The notes beneath the pieces are model-generated. The model had not been told where the DNA came from. It made no database searches and saw only the letters and a list, made by a program, of their open reading frames with translations. A stretch of 64,000 nt of DNA from NCBI RefSeq assembly GCF_036227105.1, contig NZ_CP109434.1, positions 6,668,501-6,732,500 on the forward strand, given 5' to 3'. This stretch comes from Amycolatopsis sp. NBC_01488. Lineage in GTDB: Bacteria > Actinomycetota > Actinomycetes > Mycobacteriales > Pseudonocardiaceae. The translations under genes and the position numbers were made by a program. Positions 9,010-17,924 of this stretch are shown here, in pieces; the first letter of the stretch is position 1, and the number at the start of each line of letters is the position of its first letter.

Positions 9010-10569
9010 GTGGACAGAGCGTTGAGCCGCCGTCGTGTCGTCACCTGGGGAGCCGCGGGCGCCGCGCTGCCTTTGATCGGATCTCAGCCCGCCGGGGCGC
9101 AGGAACTGTCTCCGGACTACGCGCCGGGCCGGTTCTTCGACGTCACGAAGTTCGGCGCGAAGGGCGACGGGCGCACGATCGACACCGCGGCGATCAACCA
9201 CGCGATCGACGCCGCCGCGGTCCACGGCGGAACCGTGTACTTCCCGGCCGGGACGTACGCGAGCTATTCGATCCACCTCAAGAGCAACGTCGCGCTCTAC
9301 CTGGCGGCGAACGCGACGATCCTCGCGGCCGCGCCGGCCGGCGGCCAGGGCTACGACCCAGCCGAGCCGGGCGCGGGCAACCCGTACCAGGACTTCGGGC
9401 ACAGCCACTGGCACAACAGCCTGATCTGGGGCGAGAACCTGGAGAACGTCACCATCGAGGGCCCGGGCAAGATCGACGGCAAGGGGCTCGTCGCCGGCGG
9501 CAGCACGGAGTCCGCGCCGCTCAACGGCAACAAGGCGATCGCGCTCAAGCTGTGCCGCAACGTCGCGCTCCGCGACCTCACGATCGTCAACGGCGGGCAC
9601 TTCGCGATCCTGCCGACCGGCGTCGACAACTTCCGCATCGACGGCCTCGTCATCGACACCAACCGCGACGGCATCGACATCGACTGCTGCAAGAACGTCC
9701 GCATCGCCAACACCACGGTGAACTCGCCGAACGACGACGCGATCGTGCTCAAGAGCTCGTACGCGCTCAACCGGGTGCGGGACACGGAAAACGTGACCAT
9801 CGACAACTGTTTCGTCAGCGGTTACGACCTCGGCACCCTGCTCGACGGCACGTTCAAGACGTCGTCGTACGGACGCACCGGCCGCGTCAAGTTCGGTACC
9901 GAGGCCAACGGCGGGTTCCGCAACATCGCGATCTCGAACGTGGTCTTCGAGTACTGCCGCGGCCTGGCGCTCGAGACGGTCGACGGCGGGTGGCTGGAGG
10001 ACGTGACGATCACCAACCTGACGATGCGCAAGGTCCAGATGCCGCTGTTCTTGAGGCTGGGCGCGCGGATGCGCGGTCCGGCGGGCATCCCGGTCGGCTT
10101 CCTGCGCCGGGTCAGCATCAGCGACGTGACGACGGTCGACGCCGATCCGCGGTACCCGTCGTGCCTCGCGGGCATCCCGGGCCACCCGATCGAGGACGTG
10201 AAGCTGAGCAACATCCGCCACCACCTGGCGGGCGGCCTCACCCCGGGCGACGCGGTCCAGAACCCGCCGGAGCTGGAAACCGCTTACCCGGAGCCGTCGA
10301 TGTTCGGCACGCTGCCGGCGTACGGCTTCTTCATCCGCCACGCGCGCGGAATCAGCCTGGACAATGTGGACGTCCGGTTCGGAGCGTCCGACACGCGCCC
10401 GGCGTTCGTCGTCCGCGACGTCGCGGATCTGGACGTGCACCACTGCCGCGCGGACAAGGTGGCCGGCACCCCGACGTTCGTCCTGGACGCCGTGGACGAC
10501 TTCCGGGTGACCGACGGGCGCCCGGTGGGGGAGGCCACGGTGGCGCACGCGGACCACCAGGAGCTGTGA
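9010..10569 (+). CDS. Secreted glycoside hydrolase family 28-like (polygalacturonase-type) protein
   Basis: A 519-residue exported protein. The start GTG 9010 has a GGAG-containing leader. A twin-arginine signal (SRRRVVTWGAAGAALPLIG) precedes an ANGAQ-like cleavage region around residue 33. The body is a right-handed parallel beta-helix: DVTKFGAKGDGRTIDTAAINHAID at the start is the pectate-lyase superfamily entry motif. The central NRDGIDIDCCKNV and SPNDDAIVLKSS correspond to the NTD and DD catalytic motifs of GH28. It would cleave pectin-like or other uronate polysaccharides outside the cell. It is a single gene. Confidence 0.85.
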   Translation: MDRALSRRRVVTWGAAGAALPLIGSQPAGAQELSPDYAPGRFFDVTKFGAKGDGRTIDTAAINHAIDAAAVHGGTVYFPAGTYASYSIHLKSNVALYLAANATILAAAPAGGQGYDPAEPGAGNPYQDFGHSHWHNSLIWGENLENVTIEGPGKIDGKGLVAGGSTESAPLNGNKAIALKLCRNVALRDLTIVNGGHFAILPTGVDNFRIDGLVIDTNRDGIDIDCCKNVRIANTTVNSPNDDAIVLKSSYALNRVRDTENVTIDNCFVSGYDLGTLLDGTFKTSSYGRTGRVKFGTEANGGFRNIAISNVVFEYCRGLALETVDGGWLEDVTITNLTMRKVQMPLFLRLGARMRGPAGIPVGFLRRVSISDVTTVDADPRYPSCLAGIPGHPIEDVKLSNIRHHLAGGLTPGDAVQNPPELETAYPEPSMFGTLPAYGFFIRHARGISLDNVDVRFGASDTRPAFVVRDVADLDVHHCRADKVAGTPTFVLDAVDDFRVTDGRPVGEATVAHADHQEL

Positions 10570-10712
10570 GGTTCGCCCGTGCTGCGCCGCCTCGCGTCTC
10601 GCCGCGGCGCGGTTCAGCAGGTGGCCGCCGGAGAATTCGACCAGTCTCGACGTTCCGCTGACCGGAACGCAAGGCTGTCCTGGCCCGGCGCGGCGGTGCG
10701 ACGGTCGCAGGC

Positions 10713-11612
10713 ATGGCTCCCGTGAAGGCGGCGATCGTCGGCCCCGGCAACATCGGCACCGATTTGCTGGCGAAGCTGCGACGCAGTGAAGTGATCGAAG
10801 TCGGATACATGGTCGGCGTGGTGGAGTCCGACGGGCTCCAGCGCGCCCGCGCGCAGGGGATCGAAGCGTCCGCCGAGGGCGTCGACTGGCTGTTGCGGCA
10901 GGATCCCCTGCCGGAGCTGGTGTTCGAGGCGACGTCGGCGAAGGCGCACGCGGCCAACGCCCCGCGGTACGAGGCGGCCGGCATCCACGCGATCGACCTG
11001 ACCCCGGCGCACCTCGGCCCGATGGTGTGCCCGCCGGTGAACCTCGGCGCGCACCTCGACGCGCCGAACGTCTCGATGATCACCTGCGGCGGGCAGGCCA
11101 CGATCCCCATGGTGCACGCGGTTTCCCGGGTGACGCCGGTGCCGTACGCGGAGATCGTCGCTTCGGTCGCCTCGCGCGGCGCGGGGCCCGGCACCCGCGC
11201 GAACATCGACGAGTTCACGCGCACGACGTCCAGCGCGGTCGCCGAGATCGGCGGCGCCGGGCGGGGCAAGGCGATCATCATCCTCAACCCGGTCGAGCCG
11301 CCGATGATCATGCGGGACACCGTGTTCTGCGCGATCGGGCTCGACGCCGACCGCGACGCGATCACCGCGTCGATCCACGAGATGGTCGACGAGGTCCGCG
11401 AGTACGTCCCGGGTTACTCGCTGCGTGCCGATCCGCAGTTCGACGACGCGCGGGAGGAGTGGGACGGCAACGCGCGGGTCGGGATCTTCCTCGAGGTCCG
11501 CGGCAACGGCGACTACCTGCCGGAGTACGCCGGAAACCTCGACATCATGACCGCCGCGGCCGCCCGGGTGGGCGAGTTGATGGCGCGCGCTATGCAGGAG
11601 GTGCCGGCGTGA
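10713..11612 (+). CDS. Acetaldehyde dehydrogenase (acetylating)
   Basis: A 299-residue enzyme of the BphJ/MhpF/HsaG family, which converts acetaldehyde, CoA and NAD to acetyl-CoA. Motifs: AAIVGPGNIGTDLLAKL (NAD-binding, residues 7-23), the catalytic cysteine in MITCGGQATIPMVHAV (about 130), and GRGKAIIILNPVEPP. The length matches the family. It overlaps the aldolase gene by 4 nt (GTGA), consistent with the physical channelling complex these two enzymes form. They complete meta-cleavage degradation of aromatics or steroids. Confidence 0.94.
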   Translation: MAPVKAAIVGPGNIGTDLLAKLRRSEVIEVGYMVGVVESDGLQRARAQGIEASAEGVDWLLRQDPLPELVFEATSAKAHAANAPRYEAAGIHAIDLTPAHLGPMVCPPVNLGAHLDAPNVSMITCGGQATIPMVHAVSRVTPVPYAEIVASVASRGAGPGTRANIDEFTRTTSSAVAEIGGAGRGKAIIILNPVEPPMIMRDTVFCAIGLDADRDAITASIHEMVDEVREYVPGYSLRADPQFDDAREEWDGNARVGIFLEVRGNGDYLPEYAGNLDIMTAAAARVGELMARAMQEVPA

Positions 11613-12634
11613 CTCGCCCCAAGTTGAAGCACGACGTCCGGATCGTCGACACGACGTTGCGCGACGGCAGTCACGCGATGGCGCACCGCTTCACCGAGCA
11701 GCAGGTGCGCGATACGGTGCGCGCGCTGGACCGCGCCGGCGTCGAGGTGATCGAGGTGACCCACGGCGACGGTCTCGGCGGTTCGTCGTTCACCTACGGC
11801 TTTTCCGCCGTCGACGAACTGCAGCTGATCGCCGCGGCGCGCGAAGAGGCGAAGCAGGCGAAGATCGCCGTGCTGCTCGTGCCGGGCATCGGCACGGCGG
11901 AGGACCTGCAGCGCGCGTTCGACGCGGGCGCGGAGATGGTGCGGGTGGCGACGCACTGCACCGAAGCCGACGTCTCGCCGCAGCACTTCGGCTTGGCGCG
12001 CGAGCTCGGCATGGAGACGGCCGGGTTCCTGATGATGGCGCACCGGACGCCGCCGGAGGACCTCGCGAAGCAGGCGCGGATCATGGTCGACGCGGGCTGC
12101 CAGGCGGCCTACGTGACGGACTCGGCGGGCGCGTTGCTGATGCACGAGGCCCGCGCGCGGTTCGAGGCGCTGGTCGCCGAGGTCGGCGACGAAGCCTGGG
12201 TCGGCTACCACGGCCACCAGAACCTTTCGCTCGGCGTCGCGAACTCCGTCCTGGCGTACGAGGCCGGGGTCCGCTACGTCGACGGATCGCTGTGCGCGCT
12301 CGGCGCGGGTGCGGGCAACTCGCCGACGGAGGTCCTGGCGGCGGTCTTCGATCGGCTGGAGATCGACACGGGCCTGGACGTCGGCGGCCTGCTGGACGCG
12401 GCCGAAGAGGTCGTGCGGCCGTACCTGAACCGCTGGCCGAAGATGGACCGCAACGCGATCGTGCAGGGCTGGGCCGGGGTGTACTCGAGCTTCCTGCTGC
12501 ACGCGGAGCGCGCGGCGGAGCGCTACGGCGTCCCGGCGCAGGCGATCCTGCGCCGCTGCGGCGAACTCGCGCTGGTGGGCGGCCAGGAGGACATGATCAT
12601 CGACGTCGCGGTGACGCTGGCGGCGGAGGGCTAG
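11609..12634 (+). CDS. dmpG: 4-hydroxy-2-oxovalerate aldolase
   Basis: A 341-residue class II pyruvate aldolase that splits 4-hydroxy-2-oxoacids into pyruvate and an aldehyde. The N-terminal IVDTTLRDGSHAMAHRF holds the metal-binding Asp and catalytic Arg, EVTHGDGLGGSSFTYG follows, and the metal-binding HGHQN motif lies near residue 200. A C-terminal dehydrogenase-contact domain is present (LLDAAEEVVRPYLNRWPKMDRN). It starts at GTG 11609 inside the end of the dehydrogenase gene. The usual third partner, 2-hydroxypentadienoate hydratase (HsaE/MhpD), is not in this window. Confidence 0.95.
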   Translation: MTRPKLKHDVRIVDTTLRDGSHAMAHRFTEQQVRDTVRALDRAGVEVIEVTHGDGLGGSSFTYGFSAVDELQLIAAAREEAKQAKIAVLLVPGIGTAEDLQRAFDAGAEMVRVATHCTEADVSPQHFGLARELGMETAGFLMMAHRTPPEDLAKQARIMVDAGCQAAYVTDSAGALLMHEARARFEALVAEVGDEAWVGYHGHQNLSLGVANSVLAYEAGVRYVDGSLCALGAGAGNSPTEVLAAVFDRLEIDTGLDVGGLLDAAEEVVRPYLNRWPKMDRNAIVQGWAGVYSSFLLHAERAAERYGVPAQAILRRCGELALVGGQEDMIIDVAVTLAAEG

Positions 12635-12637
12635 GAG

Positions 12638-13564
12638 CTAACCCGCGAACCGGTCCAGCGCGGCGAGCTTCCAGCCGCGCTTGACGTCGCTCGCGCGGTG
12701 GCCGGAGTGGTCGTCGACGAGCAGCTGCGCGCCCGGCCACGCCTCGGCCAGCTCCCACGCCGTCGTCACCGGGCAGCTGAGGTCGAGGCGGCCGTGGATC
12801 AGCACGCCCGGGATGCCGGCGAGCCGCCCGGCAGCCCGGATCACCGCGCCTTCATCCAGCCAGCCGGCGTTCGCGTAGTAGTGCGTCGTGAGGCGGACGA
12901 ACGCGAGCGTGGCCGCGTCGACCGGTTCGTCGCGGACCGGCGGAGCGCCGGGCTCGAGGGACAGCACGACGTTCTCCCACCGCCACCACGCCGCCGCGGC
13001 CCGGTCGCGGACCGCCGGGTCGGGGTCGGCCATCAGCCGCGCGTACGCGGCGACGTCGTCCTCGGCGCCCAAGCTGAAGCGCGCCCATTCTTCGGGGAAG
13101 AAGCGGCCCACGCCGCGGTAGAGCCAGTCGATCTCCGAGCGGCGCGTCGTGCTGATCGCGCTGACCACGATCTCGGTGACGCGCTCGGGGAAGCGTTCGG
13201 CGTACACGAGCGCGAGCGTTGTGCCCCACGAGCCGCCGGTCACCAGCCAGCGGTCGATCCCGAGGTGGTCGCGCAGCTTCTCCAGGTCGGCCACCAGGTG
13301 GTCGGTCGTGTTGTCGCGCAACGACGTCGTCGCGTGCGGCAGGCTCCGGCCGCAGCCGCGCTGGTCGAGCAGGACGACCCGGTAGCGGGCGGGGTCGAAC
13401 ATCCGCCGCATGCCCGGCGCGCTGCCCTGGCCCGGCCCGCCGTGCAGGACGACCGCGGGCTTGCCGCCGGGATTCCCGCTGGTCTCCCAGTGGATCCGGT
13501 GCCCGTCGCCGACGTCGAGGAGCCCGGGGTCGTAGGGCTCGTTCAGCGGGTACATCTCGGGCAT
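12638..13564 (-). CDS. pip: Prolyl aminopeptidase
   Basis: A 308-residue alpha/beta hydrolase (peptidase family S33) that releases N-terminal proline. The start ATG 13564 puts the family signature MYPLNEPYDPGLLDVGDGHRIHWE at the N-terminus. Motifs: oxyanion HGGPGQG, DQRGCGRS, nucleophile elbow GGSWGTTLALVYAERFPE (Ser about 110), acid in HGRLDLSCP and histidine in DDHSGHRAS. No signal peptide is present, so it acts in the cytoplasm. It converges with dmpG, with only 3 bases between their stops. Confidence 0.94.
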   Translation of the reverse strand: MPEMYPLNEPYDPGLLDVGDGHRIHWETSGNPGGKPAVVLHGGPGQGSAPGMRRMFDPARYRVVLLDQRGCGRSLPHATTSLRDNTTDHLVADLEKLRDHLGIDRWLVTGGSWGTTLALVYAERFPERVTEIVVSAISTTRRSEIDWLYRGVGRFFPEEWARFSLGAEDDVAAYARLMADPDPAVRDRAAAAWWRWENVVLSLEPGAPPVRDEPVDAATLAFVRLTTHYYANAGWLDEGAVIRAAGRLAGIPGVLIHGRLDLSCPVTTAWELAEAWPGAQLLVDDHSGHRASDVKRGWKLAALDRFAG

Positions 13565-13686
13565 CGCGGGTGGCCGCCTTCGGTCAATGTCCGGAACCGA
13601 CCGGTCCGGACGCGCCGGACCGCCGTCAGAATCGGTCCGGCCGGTGATCATGCCGGATCGCACCCACATCTTCCGAGGGGATTTCG

Positions 13687-14706
13687 ATGAAACGCAGGAT
13701 CTTCGCCGCGGCCGTGGCCTGCGCGGCCACGTTCGCGGGGCTGCTCGGCGCCGCTCCGGCGGCGCAGGCGGTGACGTCGGTGACGTTCACGCCGCGCACG
13801 GTGACCTCGCCGCACGACACCCAGTACGTCGCGTCGCTGGGCTCGGTGCAGCTGGCCATGACGGCGGGCCAGACCGCGTACGTCTACTCGACGCTGCGGG
13901 CGAACAACGCGTCGAACACGACGTTGATCGACAACGAGGTCCGCTGCTCGAGCACCAGCGGCTGGACGAAGAACGAAGTGCTCGGGCAGAACGTCCTGAT
14001 CGCGAGCGCGAACGCCCCGGCGTCGCTGCGGGACATCGGCGTCACGACCCGCTTCCTGGTGCACCCGGGCGCGGCCGGCACCGTCACCTGCACGACCTAC
14101 CTGCGCAGCGCGAACCTCGGGCTGGGGAACTCGACCGTGCGGCTGGTGAGCGGCGAGCTGAAGTTCGCGGACACCAGCGTCGCGAACACGACGGCGGGCA
14201 CGCCGCCGCAGGCCGACGACGGGGACACGCCGCCCGGCCGCGTCCTCGGCCTCGACTCGTCGGCGAAGACGGTCCGCGAGCCGGCGACCGAGATCTTCGA
14301 GACGGCGCCGGTGACCGGGCTCAGCGTGTTCGGCGATCTGGAACTGATGGCGTGCTACCCGGAACCGGCGGGCTACGACTGCCCGGTCAACGAGATGACG
14401 GCGCGGGTGACCCTGTTCGTCAACCAGTGGAAGGCCGACGGCACGCTCTGCAAGTCGGACTCGTCGGCGAGCGTGACGGCGGTCGTCCGCCGCGACGTCC
14501 ACCACCTGGTCGTCCCGCTCAACACGCACTTCGCGGCGGCGACCGGCAACGGCTGCGTGCCCAAGTTCAACTTCTACGTGAAGACGGACTGGGTGAGCGG
14601 GTCGACGGGCGCGGTGCAGCTGGCGGCGAGCGGCCTGCCCGACGCGGCCGGATCGACGTCGACGCACAACGACGCGATGAGCCACGCCTTCGCGGTCGCC
14701 TACTGA
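13687..14706 (+). CDS. Secreted protein of unknown function
   Basis: A 339-residue protein with a clear Sec signal peptide (KRRIFAAAVACAATFAGLLGAAPAAQA, cleavage near residue 28) and an AGGGG-type ribosome site. The mature part is rich in Thr, Ser and Val and in predicted beta strands. It has several cysteines (EVRCSS, TVTCTTYL, MACYPEP, DCPVN, TLCKSD, NGCVPKF) that could form three disulfides. No catalytic motif is recognised. It could be a cell-surface or stress-induced exoprotein. Confidence 0.75.
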   Translation: MKRRIFAAAVACAATFAGLLGAAPAAQAVTSVTFTPRTVTSPHDTQYVASLGSVQLAMTAGQTAYVYSTLRANNASNTTLIDNEVRCSSTSGWTKNEVLGQNVLIASANAPASLRDIGVTTRFLVHPGAAGTVTCTTYLRSANLGLGNSTVRLVSGELKFADTSVANTTAGTPPQADDGDTPPGRVLGLDSSAKTVREPATEIFETAPVTGLSVFGDLELMACYPEPAGYDCPVNEMTARVTLFVNQWKADGTLCKSDSSASVTAVVRRDVHHLVVPLNTHFAAATGNGCVPKFNFYVKTDWVSGSTGAVQLAASGLPDAAGSTSTHNDAMSHAFAVAY

Positions 14707-14714
14707 GGTCCCCC

Positions 14715-14741
14715 GGGGGTGCGCCGGTGTGGCGCGCCCCC
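14715..14741. terminator. Bidirectional terminator hairpin
   Basis: An 11-bp stem with one G-T wobble (14715-14725 with 14731-14741, loop GGTGT) lies in the 44-bp gap between the convergent secreted-protein and flavin-monooxygenase genes. Confidence 0.6.
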
Positions 14742-14750
14742 ACGCCGGTG

Positions 14751-16274
14751 TCAGGCGGGTGCGCCGAACCACTGGCGCAGCGCGGCTTCCATACCGGTCG
14801 TCGCGCCGTCCTCACGGGCCCACGCGACGTAGCTGTCCGGCCGGATCAGGACGCTCGTCAGGGACGGCTCGCTGACGCACTTCGCGGTCAGCACGTTCAC
14901 GCGGCCGGCCCAGCCGCTCGCCGTCGCGCGCAGGCCGGGGTTCTCGGCGAGGTCGAGCAGGAGCGCCTTGCCGTCCTGGAGGTGCTCGCCGAGACGGGTG
15001 CCGTCGGCGAACGCGAAGTCCGGCGCGCCGCGGCCGGTGAGGTCGTGCTCGCCCTCGATCGGGTACCGGTGCAGGACGCCCGAGAGTTTCTTGGCCAGGT
15101 ACGTCGCGCCGTCGTCGGTGCGCAGCAGGTCGGTGACGACCTGGCGCAGCGCCTTCGTGCGGACGTCGCTGCGCATCAGCGCGACCTGCGCGCGGGTCCA
15201 CTCGAGGACCCACTCGCCGATCGGGTGCCGTTCGGTCGTGTAGGTGTCGAGCAGGCCGTCGGGTGCCCAGCCGTGGATGGTCGCGGCGAGCTTCCAGCCG
15301 AGGTTGACGGCGTCGCCGATGCCGAGGTTGAGCCCCTGCCCGCCGAAGGGGGAGTGGACGTGCGCGGCGTCGCCCGCGAGGAGCACGCGGCCCTGGCGGT
15401 AGGTGGTCGCCTGCCGCGCGTTGTCGGTGAAGCGCGTCGCGCTGTGGACCTCGGTCACCCGGACGTCCGCGCCGGAGACCCGGCGGAAGCTGTCCTCGAG
15501 TTCCTGCGCGGTGACCGGTGTGTCGCGGTCCGCGGGCGGCCCGTCGAACTCGACGGTGAGCATCCGGCCGGGCATCGGCCCGTGGACGTAGAGGCCGCCG
15601 TTGCCGTGCTGCCAGCCGCTGGGGAGTGCGTCGGTGCCGGTGAGCTCGGCGAGCGCCTGCCGCCCGGTCACGGCGGGATCGGTGCCGGGGAAGGCGAACC
15701 GGGCGTGCTTGCGGACGAAGCTGCGGCCGCCGTCCGCCCCGACGAGCCACCCGGCCCTCAGTGCGGTCCGGTCGTCGAGTCGCACGGTGACGCCGTCGTC
15801 GTCGGCGTCGAACCCGATCACCTCGACGCCCCGCCGGATCTCCACCCCGAGTTCGGCGGCGCGTGCGGCGAGGACCGCCTCGACGGCCTGCTGCTGGATC
15901 ACGACGACGTTGGCGGCGGGCCCGACGTCGCGGAAGGCGGGATCACCGAAGTCGACCCCGTTCGAAGCGACCATGATCCCGGCGAAGTGCCCGACGGGAA
16001 TCGCAGGCTTCGGGCCGTCCCCACCACCGCCGCGCGACTTCAGGAACGCTTCGATCTGCTTGGCGTTCTGCTGCACGATTTCGTCCACCGCGGGCAGCAG
16101 GCCACGGCGGTAGAAGGCCTCGGCGGTCGTCAGGTTGACCGACCCGGCCTTGATCGTCAGGTCCGGTTCGGCCAGCCGCTCGACGACCAGCACGGCCACG
16201 TTCTCGAGCCGGAGTTCGCAGGCCAGCATCAACCCGACCGGTCCGCCCCCGGAGATCACCACATCCCAGTTCAT
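14751..16274 (-). CDS. FAD-dependent aromatic monooxygenase (rifampicin-monooxygenase-like)
   Basis: A 507-residue class A flavin monooxygenase. The start ATG 16274 gives the FAD Rossmann motif DVVISGGGPVGLMLACEL at residues 4-21. The NADPH/FAD DG motif (LVGADGGRSFVRK, about 170) and GDAAHVHSPFGGQGLNLGIGDAVNLGWKLA (about 295) are intact, with a C-terminal thioredoxin-like domain (LLLDLAEN to LIRPDSYVAWA). This architecture is shared by rifampicin monooxygenase (Rox), tetracycline hydroxylases and phenolic hydroxylases; the substrate is unproven. It is divergent from a TetR gene, which suggests induction by its own substrate. Confidence 0.9.
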   Translation of the reverse strand: MNWDVVISGGGPVGLMLACELRLENVAVLVVERLAEPDLTIKAGSVNLTTAEAFYRRGLLPAVDEIVQQNAKQIEAFLKSRGGGGDGPKPAIPVGHFAGIMVASNGVDFGDPAFRDVGPAANVVVIQQQAVEAVLAARAAELGVEIRRGVEVIGFDADDDGVTVRLDDRTALRAGWLVGADGGRSFVRKHARFAFPGTDPAVTGRQALAELTGTDALPSGWQHGNGGLYVHGPMPGRMLTVEFDGPPADRDTPVTAQELEDSFRRVSGADVRVTEVHSATRFTDNARQATTYRQGRVLLAGDAAHVHSPFGGQGLNLGIGDAVNLGWKLAATIHGWAPDGLLDTYTTERHPIGEWVLEWTRAQVALMRSDVRTKALRQVVTDLLRTDDGATYLAKKLSGVLHRYPIEGEHDLTGRGAPDFAFADGTRLGEHLQDGKALLLDLAENPGLRATASGWAGRVNVLTAKCVSEPSLTSVLIRPDSYVAWAREDGATTGMEAALRQWFGAPA

Positions 16275-16300
16275 GGCTCCGATGATGCCGCGAAACTTGT

Positions 16301-16331
16301 ACCGAGTCAAACTTTGGGCTCGGTCTATACT
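16301..16331. promoter_or_regulatory. TetR operator and divergent promoters
   Basis: The 64-bp intergenic region has an inverted repeat ACCGAG (16301-16306) and CTCGGT (16319-16324). On the plus strand TATACT (16326-16331) is 7 nt before the TetR ATG, indicating a leaderless transcript. On the minus strand TTGACT (16310 to 16305) is 17 nt from CATCAT (16287 to 16282), which lies 7 nt before the monooxygenase ATG. The repeat overlaps both promoters, as expected for TetR repression. Confidence 0.55.
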
Positions 16332-16338
16332 CGGGCGC

Positions 16339-16971
16339 ATGGCGGATCCCGGACTGCGCGAGCGCAAGAAGCAGGCGACGCGCCTGCTGATCTCGAACGT
16401 CGCGACCGGCCTCTTCATCGAGCGCGGCTTCGAGGAGGTGACGGTGGCCGAGATCGCCGAGGCGGCGGGAGTGTCGAAGATGACGGTCTTCAACTACTTC
16501 CCGCGCAAGGAGGATCTCTTCCTGGACCGCCACGCGGATCGGCTCGCCGAGCTGACTTCGGTGGTCCGCGACCGCACCGCCGGGCAGTCGGCTGGTGCCG
16601 CGCTGCGTGCGCATCAGCACTCGCTGCTGGCTTCCGGCCATCCTCTGTCGGGGGCCATCGCGGGTGGGCCCGGGTTCTGGTGGGTGCTGACGTCGAGCCC
16701 GGCGCTGACGGCGCGGTGGTACGAGCAGGAGCGGGAGATCGCGGAGGCGTTCACGGAGGTGTTCGTCGCCGAGACGGGCGACGCGTTCCGCTCCCGCATG
16801 GTGGCGGGCCTGCTGACGACCGCGATCACGACGGTGTTCTCCCACGCGATGGGCCGCATCATGGCGGGTGACGACGTCGAGCTGGTCCGGCGGGAGCAGG
16901 CCGCGGTGATCGATCAGGCGTTTGACCTGGTGGAACAAGGAGTGGGCGACTTCCCGGCGCCGCCCGGCTGA
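16339..16971 (+). CDS. TetR-family transcriptional regulator
   Basis: A 210-residue repressor. The helix-turn-helix spans residues about 28-60 (FEEVTVAEIAEAAGVSKMTVFNYFPRKEDLF), followed by a ligand-binding helical domain. The start ATG 16339 is set by TATACT 7 nt upstream. It most likely represses the divergent flavin monooxygenase and responds to an aromatic or antibiotic ligand. Its end is 4 bases from the end of the convergent argP-like gene. Confidence 0.92.
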   Translation: MADPGLRERKKQATRLLISNVATGLFIERGFEEVTVAEIAEAAGVSKMTVFNYFPRKEDLFLDRHADRLAELTSVVRDRTAGQSAGAALRAHQHSLLASGHPLSGAIAGGPGFWWVLTSSPALTARWYEQEREIAEAFTEVFVAETGDAFRSRMVAGLLTTAITTVFSHAMGRIMAGDDVELVRREQAAVIDQAFDLVEQGVGDFPAPPG

Positions 16972-16975
16972 GTTC

Positions 16976-17854
16976 TCAGCGGAGGGCGTCCTTCGCGCCC
17001 GCGGCCACTGCTTCCGCCACGGCCGCCAAAGCCGGGGAGTCCAGCTTCCACTGCTGCCAATGCAGCGGTACGTCCAGGGGGCGATCGGGAGCCAGGTCCA
17101 CCAGGGCGTCGCCTCGGGACGCCGCTTGGATTTCCGGGACCATGCCCCAGCCGAGGCCTGCCGCCACCGCGTCGACGAACGACTCCGATGCCGGAATGTG
17201 GTGGCGGACCAGCGTGAAGTTCCGGCGGCGCGTCAGTGCTCGCAGGAAGCGGTCCTGGAGATCGTCCTTGCGGTCGAACATGATCACCGGTGCGTTCGGA
17301 AGTGACGCAGACAGGGGAGAAGCCAGCCGTTGGGCGAGGAACGCCGGGGACGCCATCGCTCGGTAGCGCATGCGGCCCAGGCGGACCGACGTGCAGCCCT
17401 GGACCGGTTGCGGTGAAGCTGTCACCGCGGCCATCACCAGGCCCTCGCGCAGGAGCGCTGCCGTGTGGTCCTGGTCTTCTCGTTGCAGGTCGAAGCAGAT
17501 CGAGAGGGACGACGGCAGGCGCGCCAGGGACCGGAGGAACCAGGTCGCCAGGGAGTCCGCGTTGACCGCGATCGAGACGGTGCGTGTCGGCGAGTCCAGG
17601 CCCAGCTCGGCGAGGGCGTCCTGCTCCAGCTGCGCCAGCGAGCGCGCGAACCGGATCAGGACCTGGCCGGAGGCGGTCAGGGAGATCGGCTTGGTGCGCA
17701 GGAGCAACACGCGGCCGGTGCGCTGCTCCAGGGCCTTGATCCGCTGGCTGACCGCCGACGGCGTCACGTGCAGGACTGCCGCCGCCGCGTCGAAGCTTTG
17801 CTCGTCCACTACGGCCAGCAGGGTCCTGATCTGGTCGAGTGGGAGATCGGACAT
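16976..17854 (-). CDS. argP: LysR-family regulator, ArgP/LysG type
   Basis: A 292-residue LysR regulator. The N-terminal wHTH (LDQIRTLLAVVDEQSFDAAAAVLHVTPSAVSQRIKALEQRTG) and the remaining sequence match the ArgP/LysG group, which senses basic amino acids and activates a divergent exporter gene. The ATG 17854 start is adjacent to an in-frame GTG at 17857 that could also be used. Divergence from a LysE-type exporter, separated by 70 bp with a palindromic site, supports the assignment. Confidence 0.9.
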   Translation of the reverse strand: MSDLPLDQIRTLLAVVDEQSFDAAAAVLHVTPSAVSQRIKALEQRTGRVLLLRTKPISLTASGQVLIRFARSLAQLEQDALAELGLDSPTRTVSIAVNADSLATWFLRSLARLPSSLSICFDLQREDQDHTAALLREGLVMAAVTASPQPVQGCTSVRLGRMRYRAMASPAFLAQRLASPLSASLPNAPVIMFDRKDDLQDRFLRALTRRRNFTLVRHHIPASESFVDAVAAGLGWGMVPEIQAASRGDALVDLAPDRPLDVPLHWQQWKLDSPALAAVAEAVAAGAKDALR

Positions 17855-17861
17855 CACGAGC

Positions 17862-17887
17862 GCTAATGTTACGTAAGAATCTTTAGC
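17862..17887. promoter_or_regulatory. Candidate ArgP binding site
   Basis: GCTAA (17862-17866) and TTAGC (17883-17887) form an inverted repeat around a perfect TTACGTAA palindrome (17869-17876) in the divergent argP-lysE intergenic region. LysR regulators typically bind such dyads with A/T-rich half-sites. Confidence 0.5.
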
Positions 17888-17924
17888 TGGATTGATCCGG
17901 CCGGGCGGCCATACCGTCGACGGC

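Noticed and set aside
17892..17924. Upstream TTG start for the LysE-type exporter
   Set aside because: It would add 11 hydrophilic residues before the normal membrane-inserted N-terminus; GTG 17925 fits the family better.
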